A program made the translations under genes and the position numbers. The notes below the pieces were generated by a model. It was given only the letters and a program-made list of their open reading frames with translations, was not told where the DNA came from and ran no database searches. This document shows, piece by piece, positions 16,457 to 25,267 of a stretch of DNA of 64,000 bases; positions within the stretch are counted from its first letter, which is position 1, and each line of letters opens with the position of its first letter. The DNA is from Bradyrhizobium betae. Its GTDB lineage: Bacteria; Pseudomonadota; Alphaproteobacteria; Rhizobiales; Xanthobacteraceae. The stretch spans positions 62,001 through 126,000 of the forward strand of contig NZ_MZXW01000038.1 in NCBI RefSeq assembly GCF_004123905.1. The letters are read 5' to 3'.

Positions 16457-17215
16457 ATGATCACATCAACAACCCCGTCTAGCTGGCAAGACCTTCAGCA
16501 ACAGTCTGCGCGCATCCTCGCAGAATGCGGGTTTGCAGTTGAAGTCGAAAAGAAGGTGAAGCTTGTCCGCGGTCACGCAGAAATCGACGTCTATGCGGAG
16601 GAAACTCTGAAGGGACGAAAGTACGTTATCCTATGCGAGTGCAAGCATTGGAAAGCCGCCGTTCCTCAAACCGTCGTCCATTCCTTTCGTAGCGTGATGG
16701 CGGATGTTGGCGCCCACAAGGGCTACATCATCTCCAGCTCGGGTTTTCAGTCTGGCTCCCGCGATGCCGCACAGATGACGAATGTCGAGTTGGTAACCTG
16801 GGATCAATTTCAAGATGCTTTCCAGGCGAGCTGGCTTGAAAATTGCTTTACGCTAGTGATGACCGCTAAACTCGATCCGCTGATGAGTTACTCCGAGCCG
16901 TTTCTTCCGCAATGGTTTCCCAGTTTACCCGAAACCGATCAACAGGAATTCATTTCTCTCAAGGAGACGCATGATCCCCTCGGCTGGTTCGCTATGTCGC
17001 TGTCGAGTTATTCACGTCAACTTCGTAATGACTATCCGTCGCTGCCGTTAAAGGATATTCCTGATCCTACGGGCAAATTCAATGGCCTTCCTGCCGACAT
17101 CATGAACGCTGTAGGGTATCGTGATCTTTTGGACGCGTGCCTCCAGCACGGTGAATTAGCTATCACCAAGTTTCGAGAAATCAGAGACCGCAACAACCAG
17201 ACTGGCGGTGAATAA
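16457..17215 (+). CDS. Mrr-like (PD-(D/E)xK) restriction endonuclease-type protein
   Basis: 252 residues from ATG 16457; a GTG at 16382 overlapping the toxin gene is the alternative. The nuclease core is SARILAECGFAVEVEKKVKLVRGHAEIDVYAEETLKGRKYVILCECKHWK: an E-I-D metal residue followed by E-C-K, the PD-(D/E)xK arrangement of Mrr_cat proteins. Then come VVHSFRSVMADVGAHKGYIISSSGFQSGA-type residues of that fold. It follows the toxin-antitoxin pair on the same strand and may be cotranscribed. A DNA-degrading role is inferred. Confidence 0.78.
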   Translation: MITSTTPSSWQDLQQQSARILAECGFAVEVEKKVKLVRGHAEIDVYAEETLKGRKYVILCECKHWKAAVPQTVVHSFRSVMADVGAHKGYIISSSGFQSGSRDAAQMTNVELVTWDQFQDAFQASWLENCFTLVMTAKLDPLMSYSEPFLPQWFPSLPETDQQEFISLKETHDPLGWFAMSLSSYSRQLRNDYPSLPLKDIPDPTGKFNGLPADIMNAVGYRDLLDACLQHGELAITKFREIRDRNNQTGGE

Positions 17216-17477
17216 CAAGCTACTCGCTCGGCACCCGAACCAAAGGACGAGACTGTAAGCACTCGCTCATCTTCTCGGTTACCGAAAATTCCTAGCTTTT
17301 CGTTCGACGTGTCGATGTGCAGGTTCAGAATGTAGATGTGAACGGCTTGGTGAAAAGGCTACATCCGCATGGCTCGCATCCTGGTCTGTCCGATGCCGAC
17401 GATTGTACGTTCCGGCTTTACGCGCTACTACTTGCGGCACGGCTGTTTGCCGTCCGTTTTGACGAACGAGGATTAGC

Positions 17478-17852
17478 TTGACTGAAGTCGACCGGACGAC
17501 GGCTTACTTCGATGACGTTGTCGCCCGCTCCGGCGTTGCACGCGGTGGTTTGCTCGAACCCGCCGACGGTGCTCGGAAAAACGATTGTCATGACAATTGC
17601 GCCGAATTTGCCCGACAGCACCCTGACCATGAGATTGTTCGCGGCTGGCTGGTGATCGGCGGCCACTGGCTCGTCCCACACAGCGTTGTGCGTCACACGC
17701 CCACGGGCAAACTGAAGGACATCACACCACGCACTGCAGATGCCGAGGGAATACCGTTTGTCGAACATCGCGGTAGCGAGGAGGATTTTGCCACGCTTCG
17801 CGTTGGCCGGGACGGCGGTTGGCTGCATCCGCCCGTCAACGCGATGCTCTAA
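17478..17852 (+). CDS. Hypothetical protein with Cys-His residues
   Basis: 124 residues; start TTG 17478 preceded by GAGG. Conserved-looking core: NDCHDNCAEFARQHPDHEIVRGWLVIGGHWLVPHSVVRH. The Cys-x3-Cys and later GHW...PHSVV resemble small papain-like or transglutaminase-like hypothetical proteins seen on rhizobial elements, but I cannot name the family. The preceding 262 bp hold no gene. Reality of the frame is supported by non-random composition only. Confidence 0.55.
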   Translation: MTEVDRTTAYFDDVVARSGVARGGLLEPADGARKNDCHDNCAEFARQHPDHEIVRGWLVIGGHWLVPHSVVRHTPTGKLKDITPRTADAEGIPFVEHRGSEEDFATLRVGRDGGWLHPPVNAML

Positions 17853-17946
17853 GCCCGACAGCGCTTCTTCCAAGGGCCGCTCAAATTCCATTGTGTCAGT
17901 CGGATCGTGTCTGAATTCAACCCGGACACGTCAAACAAGCCTGCTC

Positions 17947-18195
17947 TCAAAGCGTGCTCAAATCGTCCGGCACGTCGCCAAACTTCCGGATGATCTTCGC
18001 GTCTCCGAAATCGCCCGTCGCGGGATCTCCGGTCCGGCTGAATGCCACCGCGCCCACATGTCCTGGCTTGCGCGACAAAGCTTCCGCACGCATCACGACC
18101 GCAGTCGGATTGAAGCATTCCATTGGTTCGCCGGCCGCAATACCATCGTCGGCGGCGACGAAGGGCAGCGCAACGAAGTAGGTTACCTCCGCCAT
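17947..18195 (-). CDS. Small conserved hypothetical protein
   Basis: 82 residues (MAEVTYFVALPF...). The sequence style, with VAADDG, ECFNP, AVVMRAEALSRK and GAVAFSRTGDPATGDFGDAKIIRKFGDVPDDL, is one I associate with small bradyrhizobial proteins of unknown function. It is second in a minus-strand pair, 9 bp after the next gene. No transmembrane segment or catalytic motif is visible. Confidence 0.65.
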   Translation of the reverse strand: MAEVTYFVALPFVAADDGIAAGEPMECFNPTAVVMRAEALSRKPGHVGAVAFSRTGDPATGDFGDAKIIRKFGDVPDDLSTL

Positions 18196-18204
18196 GGTAC
18201 GCTC

Positions 18205-18414
18205 CTAGCCGGAATAGGTCAGAAATCTCCCGCGCACATAGGCGTGAGAGACGGCCTTCATCAGTTCGCTCACCTCAGATTCCAAATAGTCGTTCGCAAC
18301 GATCAACGCGCGGATCGTGGATCGCATGTCGCCGTCACACGCTGCGATCGCCTGATCGACGGCAGCCTCCAGCCCGTCCACGTCCTGTGCGTTCGGTTGT
18401 GAACCAGAAGACAT
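18205..18414 (-). CDS. Small conserved hypothetical protein
   Basis: 69 residues; helical, with AVDQAIAACDGDMRSTIRALIVANDYLESEVSELMKAVSHAYVRGRF. It heads a two-gene unit with the 82-residue protein downstream. Its ATG (18412-18414) sits in a CATG shared with the divergent plus-strand gene, so promoters of the two must overlap each other's coding region or the start of one is further in. Function unknown. Confidence 0.65.
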   Translation of the reverse strand: MSSGSQPNAQDVDGLEAAVDQAIAACDGDMRSTIRALIVANDYLESEVSELMKAVSHAYVRGRFLTYSG

Positions 18415-19030
18415 GACGCTGTTCCAGGTTGACCCGCTAGACTTTATGTTCCGATTTTGTTCTTATGGAGTCAAGCCGGTCAACCCGCCTTTTAAGCCGC
18501 CCTGGACCCTGATCCGGGAGAATTCGGAGTGCTATGTCGTCCAGGACGCCAACGGTGTGACTTTGGCGTGGCTCTATTGCCGCGACGAGACACAGACCTA
18601 CAGTTTCGGTGCCAGCAAACTCACCGCCGAGGAAGCGCGCCGGATCGGCAAAGCCATCAGCCGCATTCCCGAATTCATGATGCAGCGGCAGGGATTTCAT
18701 CCGCGTGGAAGCGGGCCACATCTGCGCGCCGATCGACCCTATCACGTTGCCTTGCAGGACACTTACATTCGCGCCCACTGGAATGAGATCGATGCGCTCT
18801 GTCGGCTCAACAGCCTGCCGTTCAATGCAACCGGCGAGACCATTCAGAACGAAGGCGTATGGAAGGTCTATGAATTCACCTGGCAGATGGACGCCATCCT
18901 GTTCTGGGATCGCTTCGAGGGGAGGTGGCTCCGCGGCACCGAGTTTCACTATCCCGAGCGGCCGGCCAATCTGCCGTCCTTGAAACCGCTCGCGAACTGG
19001 CCGAAGTTCGATCCGCGAGGTACGCGCTGA
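18413..19030 (+). CDS. Hypothetical protein
   Basis: 205 residues from ATG 18413; ATG 18446 (MFRFCSYGVKPV) is equally possible and would avoid the overlap with the divergent start. The first part (ENSECYVVQDANGVTLAWLYCRDE...AEEARRIGKAISRIPEFM) reads like a known short stand-alone bradyrhizobial hypothetical of about 80 residues. The remaining ~110 residues, rich in Trp and aromatic residues (WQMDAILFWDRFEGRWLRGTEFHYPERP), are a second unit. So this may be a fusion. Function unknown. It lies 18 bp before the SRAP gene. Confidence 0.6.
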   Translation: MTLFQVDPLDFMFRFCSYGVKPVNPPFKPPWTLIRENSECYVVQDANGVTLAWLYCRDETQTYSFGASKLTAEEARRIGKAISRIPEFMMQRQGFHPRGSGPHLRADRPYHVALQDTYIRAHWNEIDALCRLNSLPFNATGETIQNEGVWKVYEFTWQMDAILFWDRFEGRWLRGTEFHYPERPANLPSLKPLANWPKFDPRGTR

Positions 19031-19048
19031 CAGATTTGCGGGATCACG

Positions 19049-19711
19049 ATGTGTAATCTCTATTCGATCACGACCAATCAGGAGGCCATTCGCGCGCTCT
19101 TTCGCGTCGTGAATCGTTATGTCGGCAACCTCGCGCCCATGCCCGGCGTGTTTCCCGACTATCCGGCGCCGGTCGTGCGCAACGCCGGCACCGAGCGCGA
19201 GATGCTCATGATGCGCTGGGGCATGCCGCCGCTGCCACGCACGGGCGGCCCACCCGTGACCAACGTCCGCAACACGGCATCACTGCACTGGCGTGGGTGG
19301 CTCAAACCCGAGAACCGCTGCTTGGTGCCCGCCAACAGCTTCGCCGAATACGCGCCGGAGCCCAACCCGGAGACCGGCAAGAAGGATGTCGTATGGTTCG
19401 CGTTGAACGATGACAGGCCCCTGTTCGCTTTCGGCGGACTCTGGACCGAATTCAAAGGTGACCGTGGCACCAAGTCAAAACCAATTCCCGGACCTCATCT
19501 TGTTTACGGCTTTCTGACCACTGCGCCGAACGCGATCGTCGAGCCGATTCATCCAAAGGCAATGCCTGTGATCCTCACGACTGACGAAGAGCGCGACGTG
19601 TGGATGCGTGCGCCATGGGATGAGGCGAGGGCTTTGCAACGGCCGCTGCCTGATGATGCATTGCGGATTGTCGCACGCGGCGCCGACAAAGAGGATCGGG
19701 CAGCGGCGTGA
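19049..19711 (+). CDS. SRAP/HMCES (YedK-like) abasic-site protein
   Basis: 220 residues. Cys2 directly after the initiator Met (MCNLYS) becomes the N-terminal catalytic Cys. Other family landmarks are NVRNTAS, RCLVPANSFAEY (active-site Asn and Glu) and IHPKAMPVIL (active-site His). The family forms a thiazolidine cross-link with abasic sites in single-stranded DNA and shields them. In many bacteria it is linked to the SOS response. Length is usual for the family. No LexA box is obvious directly upstream. Confidence 0.9.
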   Translation: MCNLYSITTNQEAIRALFRVVNRYVGNLAPMPGVFPDYPAPVVRNAGTEREMLMMRWGMPPLPRTGGPPVTNVRNTASLHWRGWLKPENRCLVPANSFAEYAPEPNPETGKKDVVWFALNDDRPLFAFGGLWTEFKGDRGTKSKPIPGPHLVYGFLTTAPNAIVEPIHPKAMPVILTTDEERDVWMRAPWDEARALQRPLPDDALRIVARGADKEDRAAA

Positions 19712-19853
19712 GAACACAATATCCCAGCTACGGCTAACATTCCCTCCTAGCAATCGTCTGATTGACCGGGGTACCCTTCAACAGAGTGCGCACAGGTGAG
19801 CGCCTCGCAACATGCAGTAGCCGGGATAGGATCGCCCGAAATGGGGAGCAGTA

Positions 19854-20711
19854 ATGAAGCCGCTTCAGGAATGGGACGAAGCATTTTTAGATCAGCACTT
19901 CGTTAAGGGCAAAATCCAGGAGAGCAACGCCCTCGACTACAAAGACTCCCGGTCGCTCAGCAAGGCCGACACGAAGGAGTTGTGTAAGGACACGTCCGCC
20001 TTCGCAAACGCGGGAGGCGGTATGATTATTTACGGGATCACTGAAGATAAGCACGAGCCGACCGGGATCGATCAAGGCACCGATAGAACCGCTATCACTA
20101 AAGAGTGGATCGAGGACATTCTCACGAGCAACATTCGCCCGAAGATCGAGGATTTAGAAATCGTAATGGTTCCGCTGCCGAGCAAAGGCCCAAACCAGGT
20201 AGCGGTAGTGCTTCGCATGGCCCAGGCAACAGCAATGGCCCCGCACCAGAACGAAAAGGACAACAAATACTATCGGCGGCACAACTTCAAATCCGAACCA
20301 ATGAGAGATCATGAAGTCCGCGACGCCATGCGCCGTAGTATTGCCTTCGGCCGAAAGTTCGGGCTCGCATGGAACATCTTGGTCGAGGTTCGACGCTTGA
20401 GAGCTGCGGCGGCTGAGAGGTATGCGATGCCAGGAAACGGTCATGTCCCGAGAACCACGTTGATAATTGGCGTCTCAAACGATCTGCGCGCATCCGGCGA
20501 GGCCGTAATCTTTTTGGAGAAGAAAGACCGGAAGGCGCTTTCTGTGCTTGCGGAAGTGGACGGATACAACTCAATCATCGAGACGGTCGATCAGGGGCAG
20601 CGCGAGAACGCGCGGCTCACAGAAGCCCTAAAGCGAAAGCTGTACGAAATCGAGCTGAGGGCGAGGGACATCGCTAACAAGCTCGAAGCGATCATTGATA
20701 GTTACGAATGA
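19854..20711 (+). CDS. AlbA_2 / Schlafen-type DNA-binding domain protein
   Basis: 285 residues from ATG 19854 (GGGGAG upstream). Residues ~15-155 form the AlbA_2 (AAA_4) domain: ESNALDYKDSRSLSKAD, KDTSAFANAGGGMIIYGI and NKYYRRHNFKSEPM. The C-terminal ~70 residues form a charged helix with probable coiled coil (QRENARLTEALKRKLYEIELRARDIANKLEAI). Related domains occur in Schlafen-like nucleases and transcription regulators. No partner operon is visible apart from the HEPN-motif gene downstream. Confidence 0.8.
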   Translation: MKPLQEWDEAFLDQHFVKGKIQESNALDYKDSRSLSKADTKELCKDTSAFANAGGGMIIYGITEDKHEPTGIDQGTDRTAITKEWIEDILTSNIRPKIEDLEIVMVPLPSKGPNQVAVVLRMAQATAMAPHQNEKDNKYYRRHNFKSEPMRDHEVRDAMRRSIAFGRKFGLAWNILVEVRRLRAAAAERYAMPGNGHVPRTTLIIGVSNDLRASGEAVIFLEKKDRKALSVLAEVDGYNSIIETVDQGQRENARLTEALKRKLYEIELRARDIANKLEAIIDSYE

Positions 20712-20888
20712 AACAAAAGAGGTGGGCATAGATGGCGCGTCGTCGCTTTCAATGCATCGTTCGAAGCAACTGGCTCACGGGAGTTCGATGCGCTGCCACG
20801 GAGCAAATCTCTGAAATCATAGTCTGGTGACTTAGCCGGGACGACCGCCGTTCAACTCGGCGCAATCCATTTGATGGTGCAATAGGTA

Positions 20889-21368
20889 ATGGTTTCCAAG
20901 CAAAGGAACGTCTCGAACAGGACGTACGAGGCGATCGGCCGCTTCATATTCGAGTTCTCCCAGCTCGAATACGAGATTCGCCATCGTGTAGCTGAAGAGG
21001 CGTGGGTCTCGGAAGAGTACTTCAATGCAATCATGGTCCACGACTTTGCGGTGCTGTGCACGGCGGCGGACCATGTCTTCCAGATAGCCTTCGAGAAGGA
21101 GCCTGATCGGATCAAGGAATTCAAAGCGCTCATTAAGAAGGCGCGAGCACTCGCGGACATCCGGAATGCCGTGGCGCACGGGTTGTGGGTACCATTCATG
21201 GAGGGCGGGAAGGTCATCCATGTGCCGCGTTCGCTGAAGCCGAACATCTCGACCGAACAAGCCGCGGCCTTGAATAAAAAGGCGGATGAAGCGCGAGAAC
21301 TGCGGGCGCAAATCGAAGCGCTCACGACATACAAGCTGGCCATCAAGAAGCCTAAGCCGTGGAAATAG
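20889..21368 (+). CDS. HEPN-motif hypothetical protein
   Basis: 159 residues from ATG 20889. All-helical, with FEFSQLEYEIRHRVAEEAW and IRNAVAHGLW. R-N-A-V-A-H is the R-x4-H signature of HEPN ribonucleases. A C-terminal basic tail ends KKPKPWK. It lies 178 bp after the AlbA_2 gene on the same strand, and the two may form a unit. No antitoxin-like MNT gene is adjacent, so a classic HEPN-MNT pair is not evident. Confidence 0.6.
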   Translation: MVSKQRNVSNRTYEAIGRFIFEFSQLEYEIRHRVAEEAWVSEEYFNAIMVHDFAVLCTAADHVFQIAFEKEPDRIKEFKALIKKARALADIRNAVAHGLWVPFMEGGKVIHVPRSLKPNISTEQAAALNKKADEARELRAQIEALTTYKLAIKKPKPWK

Positions 21369-21427
21369 CACGCAATGTCTGAGTTCGACACTTTTTCGAC
21401 CTTGAGCGACGCTGTAGCTTGCTCAGT

Positions 21428-21619
21428 TCACGGATGAAGATCCCGCAGGGCCATCACCCTGCGAATGTTGTCCAGGCTCGTTAAGGCTCTCAGCCGTTCA
21501 AGCGAACCGGCTTCCAGCTCGGGCACGATTGTCACGATCCGGTCTGCGAGATCGCATAGTTCGTCGCGCGTCAGATGCATCAGTTCGGTCACGGTCCAAA
21601 GCGGCACTGTTTCCTCCAT
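21428..21619 (-). CDS. Small conserved hypothetical protein
   Basis: 63 residues from ATG 21619. The sequence WTVTELMHLTRDELCDLADRIVTIVPELEAGSLERLRALTSLDNIRRVMA is helical and looks conserved. The open frame extends upstream to 21757, but that part is Pro/Arg/Ser-rich noise, so the internal start is preferred. Function unknown; probably one of the many small accessory proteins of this group. Confidence 0.6.
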   Translation of the reverse strand: MEETVPLWTVTELMHLTRDELCDLADRIVTIVPELEAGSLERLRALTSLDNIRRVMALRDLHP

Positions 21620-21890
21620 CACTTGACCGCGCCAACCGCGGCCTTCTGACGGAGGCCTCTGCGACGGAGGAGGCGGCTGCATCGCCTGCGGCCGAAACGG
21701 AGAGGAGGAGTGCTTGCACTCGCTTTCTGGATGACGGAAATACTCTCGTCCGCGCAAAGGACCTTAACGAGTTTGTCGTTTCGGCATCCGAAATCCTCGA
21801 CGAGATGGACGTTCACGTTAGCGAATTGAAGCGACAGACAGCGCTCTCTTTATAGGCGGGCTGGCTCTTCTCGGTCCGAGTGCAAGCCTT

Positions 21891-22895
21891 CTATTTCGTG
21901 TCGATAGGGATATAGGTTCGATTTCCGTCTTTGTCATAAAGCCAGGTTGACACCAACGATTGATCCGCCGAGGTAACTCTGGAAACGTCCACGTTCATAA
22001 ATAACGCCAGAAAGTGAGCGTACGCAAAATGGTCCCAATCATCAAACACCGGCCTGGGTGACAAGCCTGCAAGGGGCATTTGCATCACGCGATATGTCTT
22101 GTTTGAGTACATCGTCATGTATTTGGCCGTGCGATTGAAAAGCGAAGCTTTGTAAAAAATCTTCGCCCCTATTTCGCTGAACTGGACAGGATGCAGCTTG
22201 ACGGCGCCATCCCGTCTTACGGCGCCACCGACGTCGAAGTCGACCGCTCCTCCGTCTGCCGTTGCGATGATGCCTCGATTGCCGAGCCTCATGAAGACAG
22301 ACAGCGAATTGAGGTCGTCGCGAAAGGTAAAATGCTCGGCAGGGTCGGGCAGTTGCTTCAAATTGAATATGAAAACAGAACCCGGAATCCTGATCTGTCC
22401 TTCCGCCTCGAATTCAATTTTGAGATCCAGGCCCTGCACGAAGAAATGTGTCATGGACAATGAATCTTTCATCTCGCGGGGGAGTATTCGCCTGCCGCCC
22501 GGTTTGGAGCGTTGCCACGGCAACAGCCGCTCCGCATAGATGATGCCGAGAAGGATCTTCAACACCCAGATAAGAATGTCGCCCGAATGCTTACGCGCCA
22601 CACTAATGGGCTCGCCAAACAAATACCGCTTAACACGGTTCTCCAGCTTCGACAGATGGACGGTATTGCAGCGGTGGCAGCACGGCACCGTCAGTTTTGA
22701 GTACTGGATCGTCGTCCCGTTAAGTAGGTGGATCGTTTGATCCCAAAGATTGAACTTTTCCTGCAACCACTTCGGAAAAACGTGCTCCTTGGAATTCTTG
22801 CTGCGAAGCAAGTTGCCACAATAAAAGCAGCGGTTGCGGGAGTAGATCCTTTTGTTGATGGGACGAAACGCCTTGGGCACCTTTTTGGTATTCAT
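21891..22895 (-). CDS. HNH-type putative endonuclease
   Basis: 334 residues. N-terminal zinc-finger/HNH-like block: RCFYCGNLLRSKNSKEHVFPKWL, then a second Cys pair in VPCCHRCNTVHLSKLENRVKRYL. C-x2-C, the EHVFPKW active-site-like His and C-x2-C fit the HNH/bba-Me nuclease pattern. The remaining ~250 residues have no recognisable domain. AT-rich codon choice and an atypical composition for the region suggest horizontal transfer. Isolated on the minus strand. Confidence 0.7.
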   Translation of the reverse strand: MNTKKVPKAFRPINKRIYSRNRCFYCGNLLRSKNSKEHVFPKWLQEKFNLWDQTIHLLNGTTIQYSKLTVPCCHRCNTVHLSKLENRVKRYLFGEPISVARKHSGDILIWVLKILLGIIYAERLLPWQRSKPGGRRILPREMKDSLSMTHFFVQGLDLKIEFEAEGQIRIPGSVFIFNLKQLPDPAEHFTFRDDLNSLSVFMRLGNRGIIATADGGAVDFDVGGAVRRDGAVKLHPVQFSEIGAKIFYKASLFNRTAKYMTMYSNKTYRVMQMPLAGLSPRPVFDDWDHFAYAHFLALFMNVDVSRVTSADQSLVSTWLYDKDGNRTYIPIDTK

Positions 22896-23112
22896 GGCCC
22901 CGGATTCTAGCTGATTCGACCTGCGACCGGCGCCGCTTCCTATCGCTCGCGATCAAAGTGCCGGCGCCGATCACATCGCCGGTTTGGTGTCGTAAAGAAT
23001 GGAGAGGAGCGGTGCCGTTTACAGACCGGCGATGCTCCTAAAGAACGAACTTTGACAGACCGGCACAACGCCGCGAGACTGGTAGGCGCTCCCCTCCCAC
23101 CCGGCGATTCTC

Positions 23113-24102
23113 ATGCGGATCAAGGACCTGCCTGCCCCCGTCACCGCGGCCAAGGCCGATTGGCTCCCTGGCACACATTGGATCGGCTTTACGCCAAGGA
23201 ATGGTTCAACAAACGCACGGGAGCAGCGCCGCGCCGCCATCAATGCGCAAATCAACGGCGGCTACATCATTGAGTATGTAACGCTCAAGTTCGATGACCC
23301 GAACCCCGGATACGAAACCGACGCCGGCTATCTTGCCGAAAAGGCGTCCCACAGCGAAGTCGCTGGTAAGTTCATCGCCGTACATCGCCTTCGAGCATCA
23401 GCGAGGTCTCTGAAGGCGATCCTCGGCGACCAGGAATATGAGGAGCTGCAAAATATGTGGGCCGATGGTGACAAGCGCTATCGCTGGTCGGTCGCATTCC
23501 CGATCATCGAAAGCTATGCGCTTGTACCGCACCGCTACGCCAACGCAGTTCTGTCGCCGGAGGCGATGGCGCGAGTTTTTGGGCATCCATCGGGGACGCT
23601 GCGACCTCTTAACGATGACGAACGAAGCCAGATCGCGGAACTGGAAATTGAGCCGCGGCCTACTGTCAATGCTTGGATTGGGATCGAGGACGAAGCGAAA
23701 ATGGCCGAGCAAAGCCAAATCAACTCCGATACCGTCAAACTCATCAATGGCGATCTCGCTCTCGCAGCACTCGAAGGAATGAGCGAGGAGCAGAAGGCCA
23801 AGGTCCGCAGGCGTGCGGCGTGGCTTGCCGAGCGCTTTGTCCGACGGCGCGCTAAATCAGGACAGCTCGTTTGCGACAATTGCAATTTCGATCCGGCGGA
23901 CAAGGCAGCCCACACCACCGTTACGGCGCGATCTTTGCTGGACGTTCATCACATGAACCCGCTCGAAGAAGGCATTCGCTACACGACCGAAGCCGACTTT
24001 TGCCTCGTCTGCCCAAACTGTCATCGTTTCATGCACCGGCTGGCGCGAACACTTACTGACCCGATGGAGAAGGCAAAGGCATTAAGGCCCGTGGAAAAGT
24101 AA
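23113..24102 (+). CDS. HNH endonuclease family protein
   Basis: 329 residues from ATG 23113. The C-terminal HNH domain (~255-320) is clear: VCDNCNFDP, then LLDVHHMNPLEEGIRY and CLVCPNCHRFMHRL, with two zinc-binding Cys pairs and the catalytic His-His. The N-terminal ~230 residues probably recognise the target (THWIGFTPRNGSTNAREQR...). The arrangement resembles McrA-like restriction enzymes that cut modified DNA. No methylase is adjacent. Defence function is inferred. Confidence 0.82.
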   Translation: MRIKDLPAPVTAAKADWLPGTHWIGFTPRNGSTNAREQRRAAINAQINGGYIIEYVTLKFDDPNPGYETDAGYLAEKASHSEVAGKFIAVHRLRASARSLKAILGDQEYEELQNMWADGDKRYRWSVAFPIIESYALVPHRYANAVLSPEAMARVFGHPSGTLRPLNDDERSQIAELEIEPRPTVNAWIGIEDEAKMAEQSQINSDTVKLINGDLALAALEGMSEEQKAKVRRRAAWLAERFVRRRAKSGQLVCDNCNFDPADKAAHTTVTARSLLDVHHMNPLEEGIRYTTEADFCLVCPNCHRFMHRLARTLTDPMEKAKALRPVEK

Positions 24103-24217
24103 GGTGGCGCGTCCAGCGAGCTGCGCTCACCAAGCCCCGCAGATTCCGAAACCGGGATGCTGCGTCTCGGCCATCCGATGAAGATACTCGCGCGCACAAT
24201 GAGGCCGAGGTTATCTC

Positions 24218-24663
24218 ATGGCGAAAACGAAACGGCGTGGCCGCCCAGAGCTATCTACATCCTATTATATTTTGCAGATCACGGATTGGGACTGGAGCTA
24301 CCATTTTGGCGTCAATGCAGCTCGGCACGATGACCGGCGCTACAGCGACTACCGCCATCTGCTGGTTCGTGGGGAGGTTCTTCGTCCAAGCAAGCTCAGA
24401 CAAAAGGCCGAAGCGGTCGAAGTGACTTTTCTTCCGGACGTCTCTCAGGCTGACCTGGAGCAACGTGGCGGGGAGCCCTCTCTTTCCGTCGGCTACTGGC
24501 AGGTTCACAATAAAATCCTGACCGGAGGAATATCAATGGCCACGGACGCGCTTGGCCTCGTCATGCAAATGTTGATTGCCGGCAGGTTCAAATCTGTCAG
24601 GCGCGTATCCGCAGCTATCATTTTGAAACCCAGCTCAATCCCGAGGACTACCCGGACGAATGA
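24218..24663 (+). pseudogene. Frameshifted hypothetical gene
   Basis: The frame from ATG 24218 gives a coherent protein to about residue 125 (ITDWDWSYHFGVNAARHD...VRGEVLRPSKLRQKAEAVEVTFLPD...MATDALGLVMQMLIAGRF). It then degenerates into Ser/Arg/Pro noise ending at 24802. The adjacent frame takes over at ~24590 and reads ICQARIRSYHFETQLNPEDYPDE before a TGA at 24661-24663, a natural-looking C-terminus. So a single-base indel near 24585-24600 interrupts the gene, or the sequence has an error there. Family unknown. Confidence 0.65.
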
Positions 24664-24991
24664 GATAGCTTTCGCCGTCTCGGCGCGCCCGGCTATGCCG
24701 GACCGGGCTGTCGCGCGCCGAGCCCGAAGAGGTCTCGTCCCTCTGGGCTTCCATCCCTCGCTCAAAACATTCCGATCTCTGCCTGTGAGCACTACCCGTT
24801 GAACCACCAGTTTTGATTTCACTGCCTGTGGCTCGAGTCCGGGGGCTGAAATGCAACAGGTTTGGGCGCAGGGCACTTCCCGTCCGGGTCAAAATATCCC
24901 GGTATCCAGTCAATAGAACGATGGACTCGGTGCCCTTGGAAGTTGTAAGGGTGGGTCATTCATTGAGCAATTTGGCTTCGGGGGATTCCAT
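24664..24991. other. Gap upstream of the hxs operon
   Basis: 328 bp with no believable gene on either strand. It must hold the promoter of hxsA, but I see no convincing -35/-10 pair. The ribosome site for hxsA (GGGGATT) is at its end. Confidence 0.4.
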
Positions 24992-25267
24992 ATGGCTGAG
25001 AAATCCAAAATTGTGCTTTCGCTTGGCGCTGCGCTCGCATCGCTCACCGGCATGTCAGTCCAGGGAGCTGATGCTGCAGTTGCTAACAATGTCAGCGCGT
25101 CGGCGACCGAAAACGCCGCTACCAAGCTTCAGCCGAATGCCCACTACCAGGTGGGTGAAGACCTGCTCGGATTCGTCATGACGAAGCAGGCTGACGGAAC
25201 GATCGTCGCCCAGCATGCCTCGCACGCATCGCATGCTTCCCATGCGTCCCATGCTTCAAGCCGCTAA
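24992..25267 (+). CDS. hxsA: His-Xaa-Ser repeat precursor peptide
   Basis: 91 residues from ATG 24992 with GGGGATT upstream. The N-terminus has a signal-peptide layout: Lys4 and Lys6, hydrophobic stretch IVLSLGAALASLTGMSV and a small-residue end GADA before AVANN. The C-terminus is five tandem His-Ala-Ser triplets (from ~75) followed by Ser-Arg. This is the short form of the His-Xaa-Ser precursor; two radical SAM enzymes and HxsD follow. The triplets are the presumed site of radical modification. Gene name follows the known His-Xaa-Ser system nomenclature. Confidence 0.9.
   Translation: MAEKSKIVLSLGAALASLTGMSVQGADAAVANNVSASATENAATKLQPNAHYQVGEDLLGFVMTKQADGTIVAQHASHASHASHASHASSR

Noticed and set aside
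24664..24991. tRNA-like T-arm (GGCTCGAGTCC) upstream of hxsA
   Set aside because: No matching acceptor or anticodon stem could be built.
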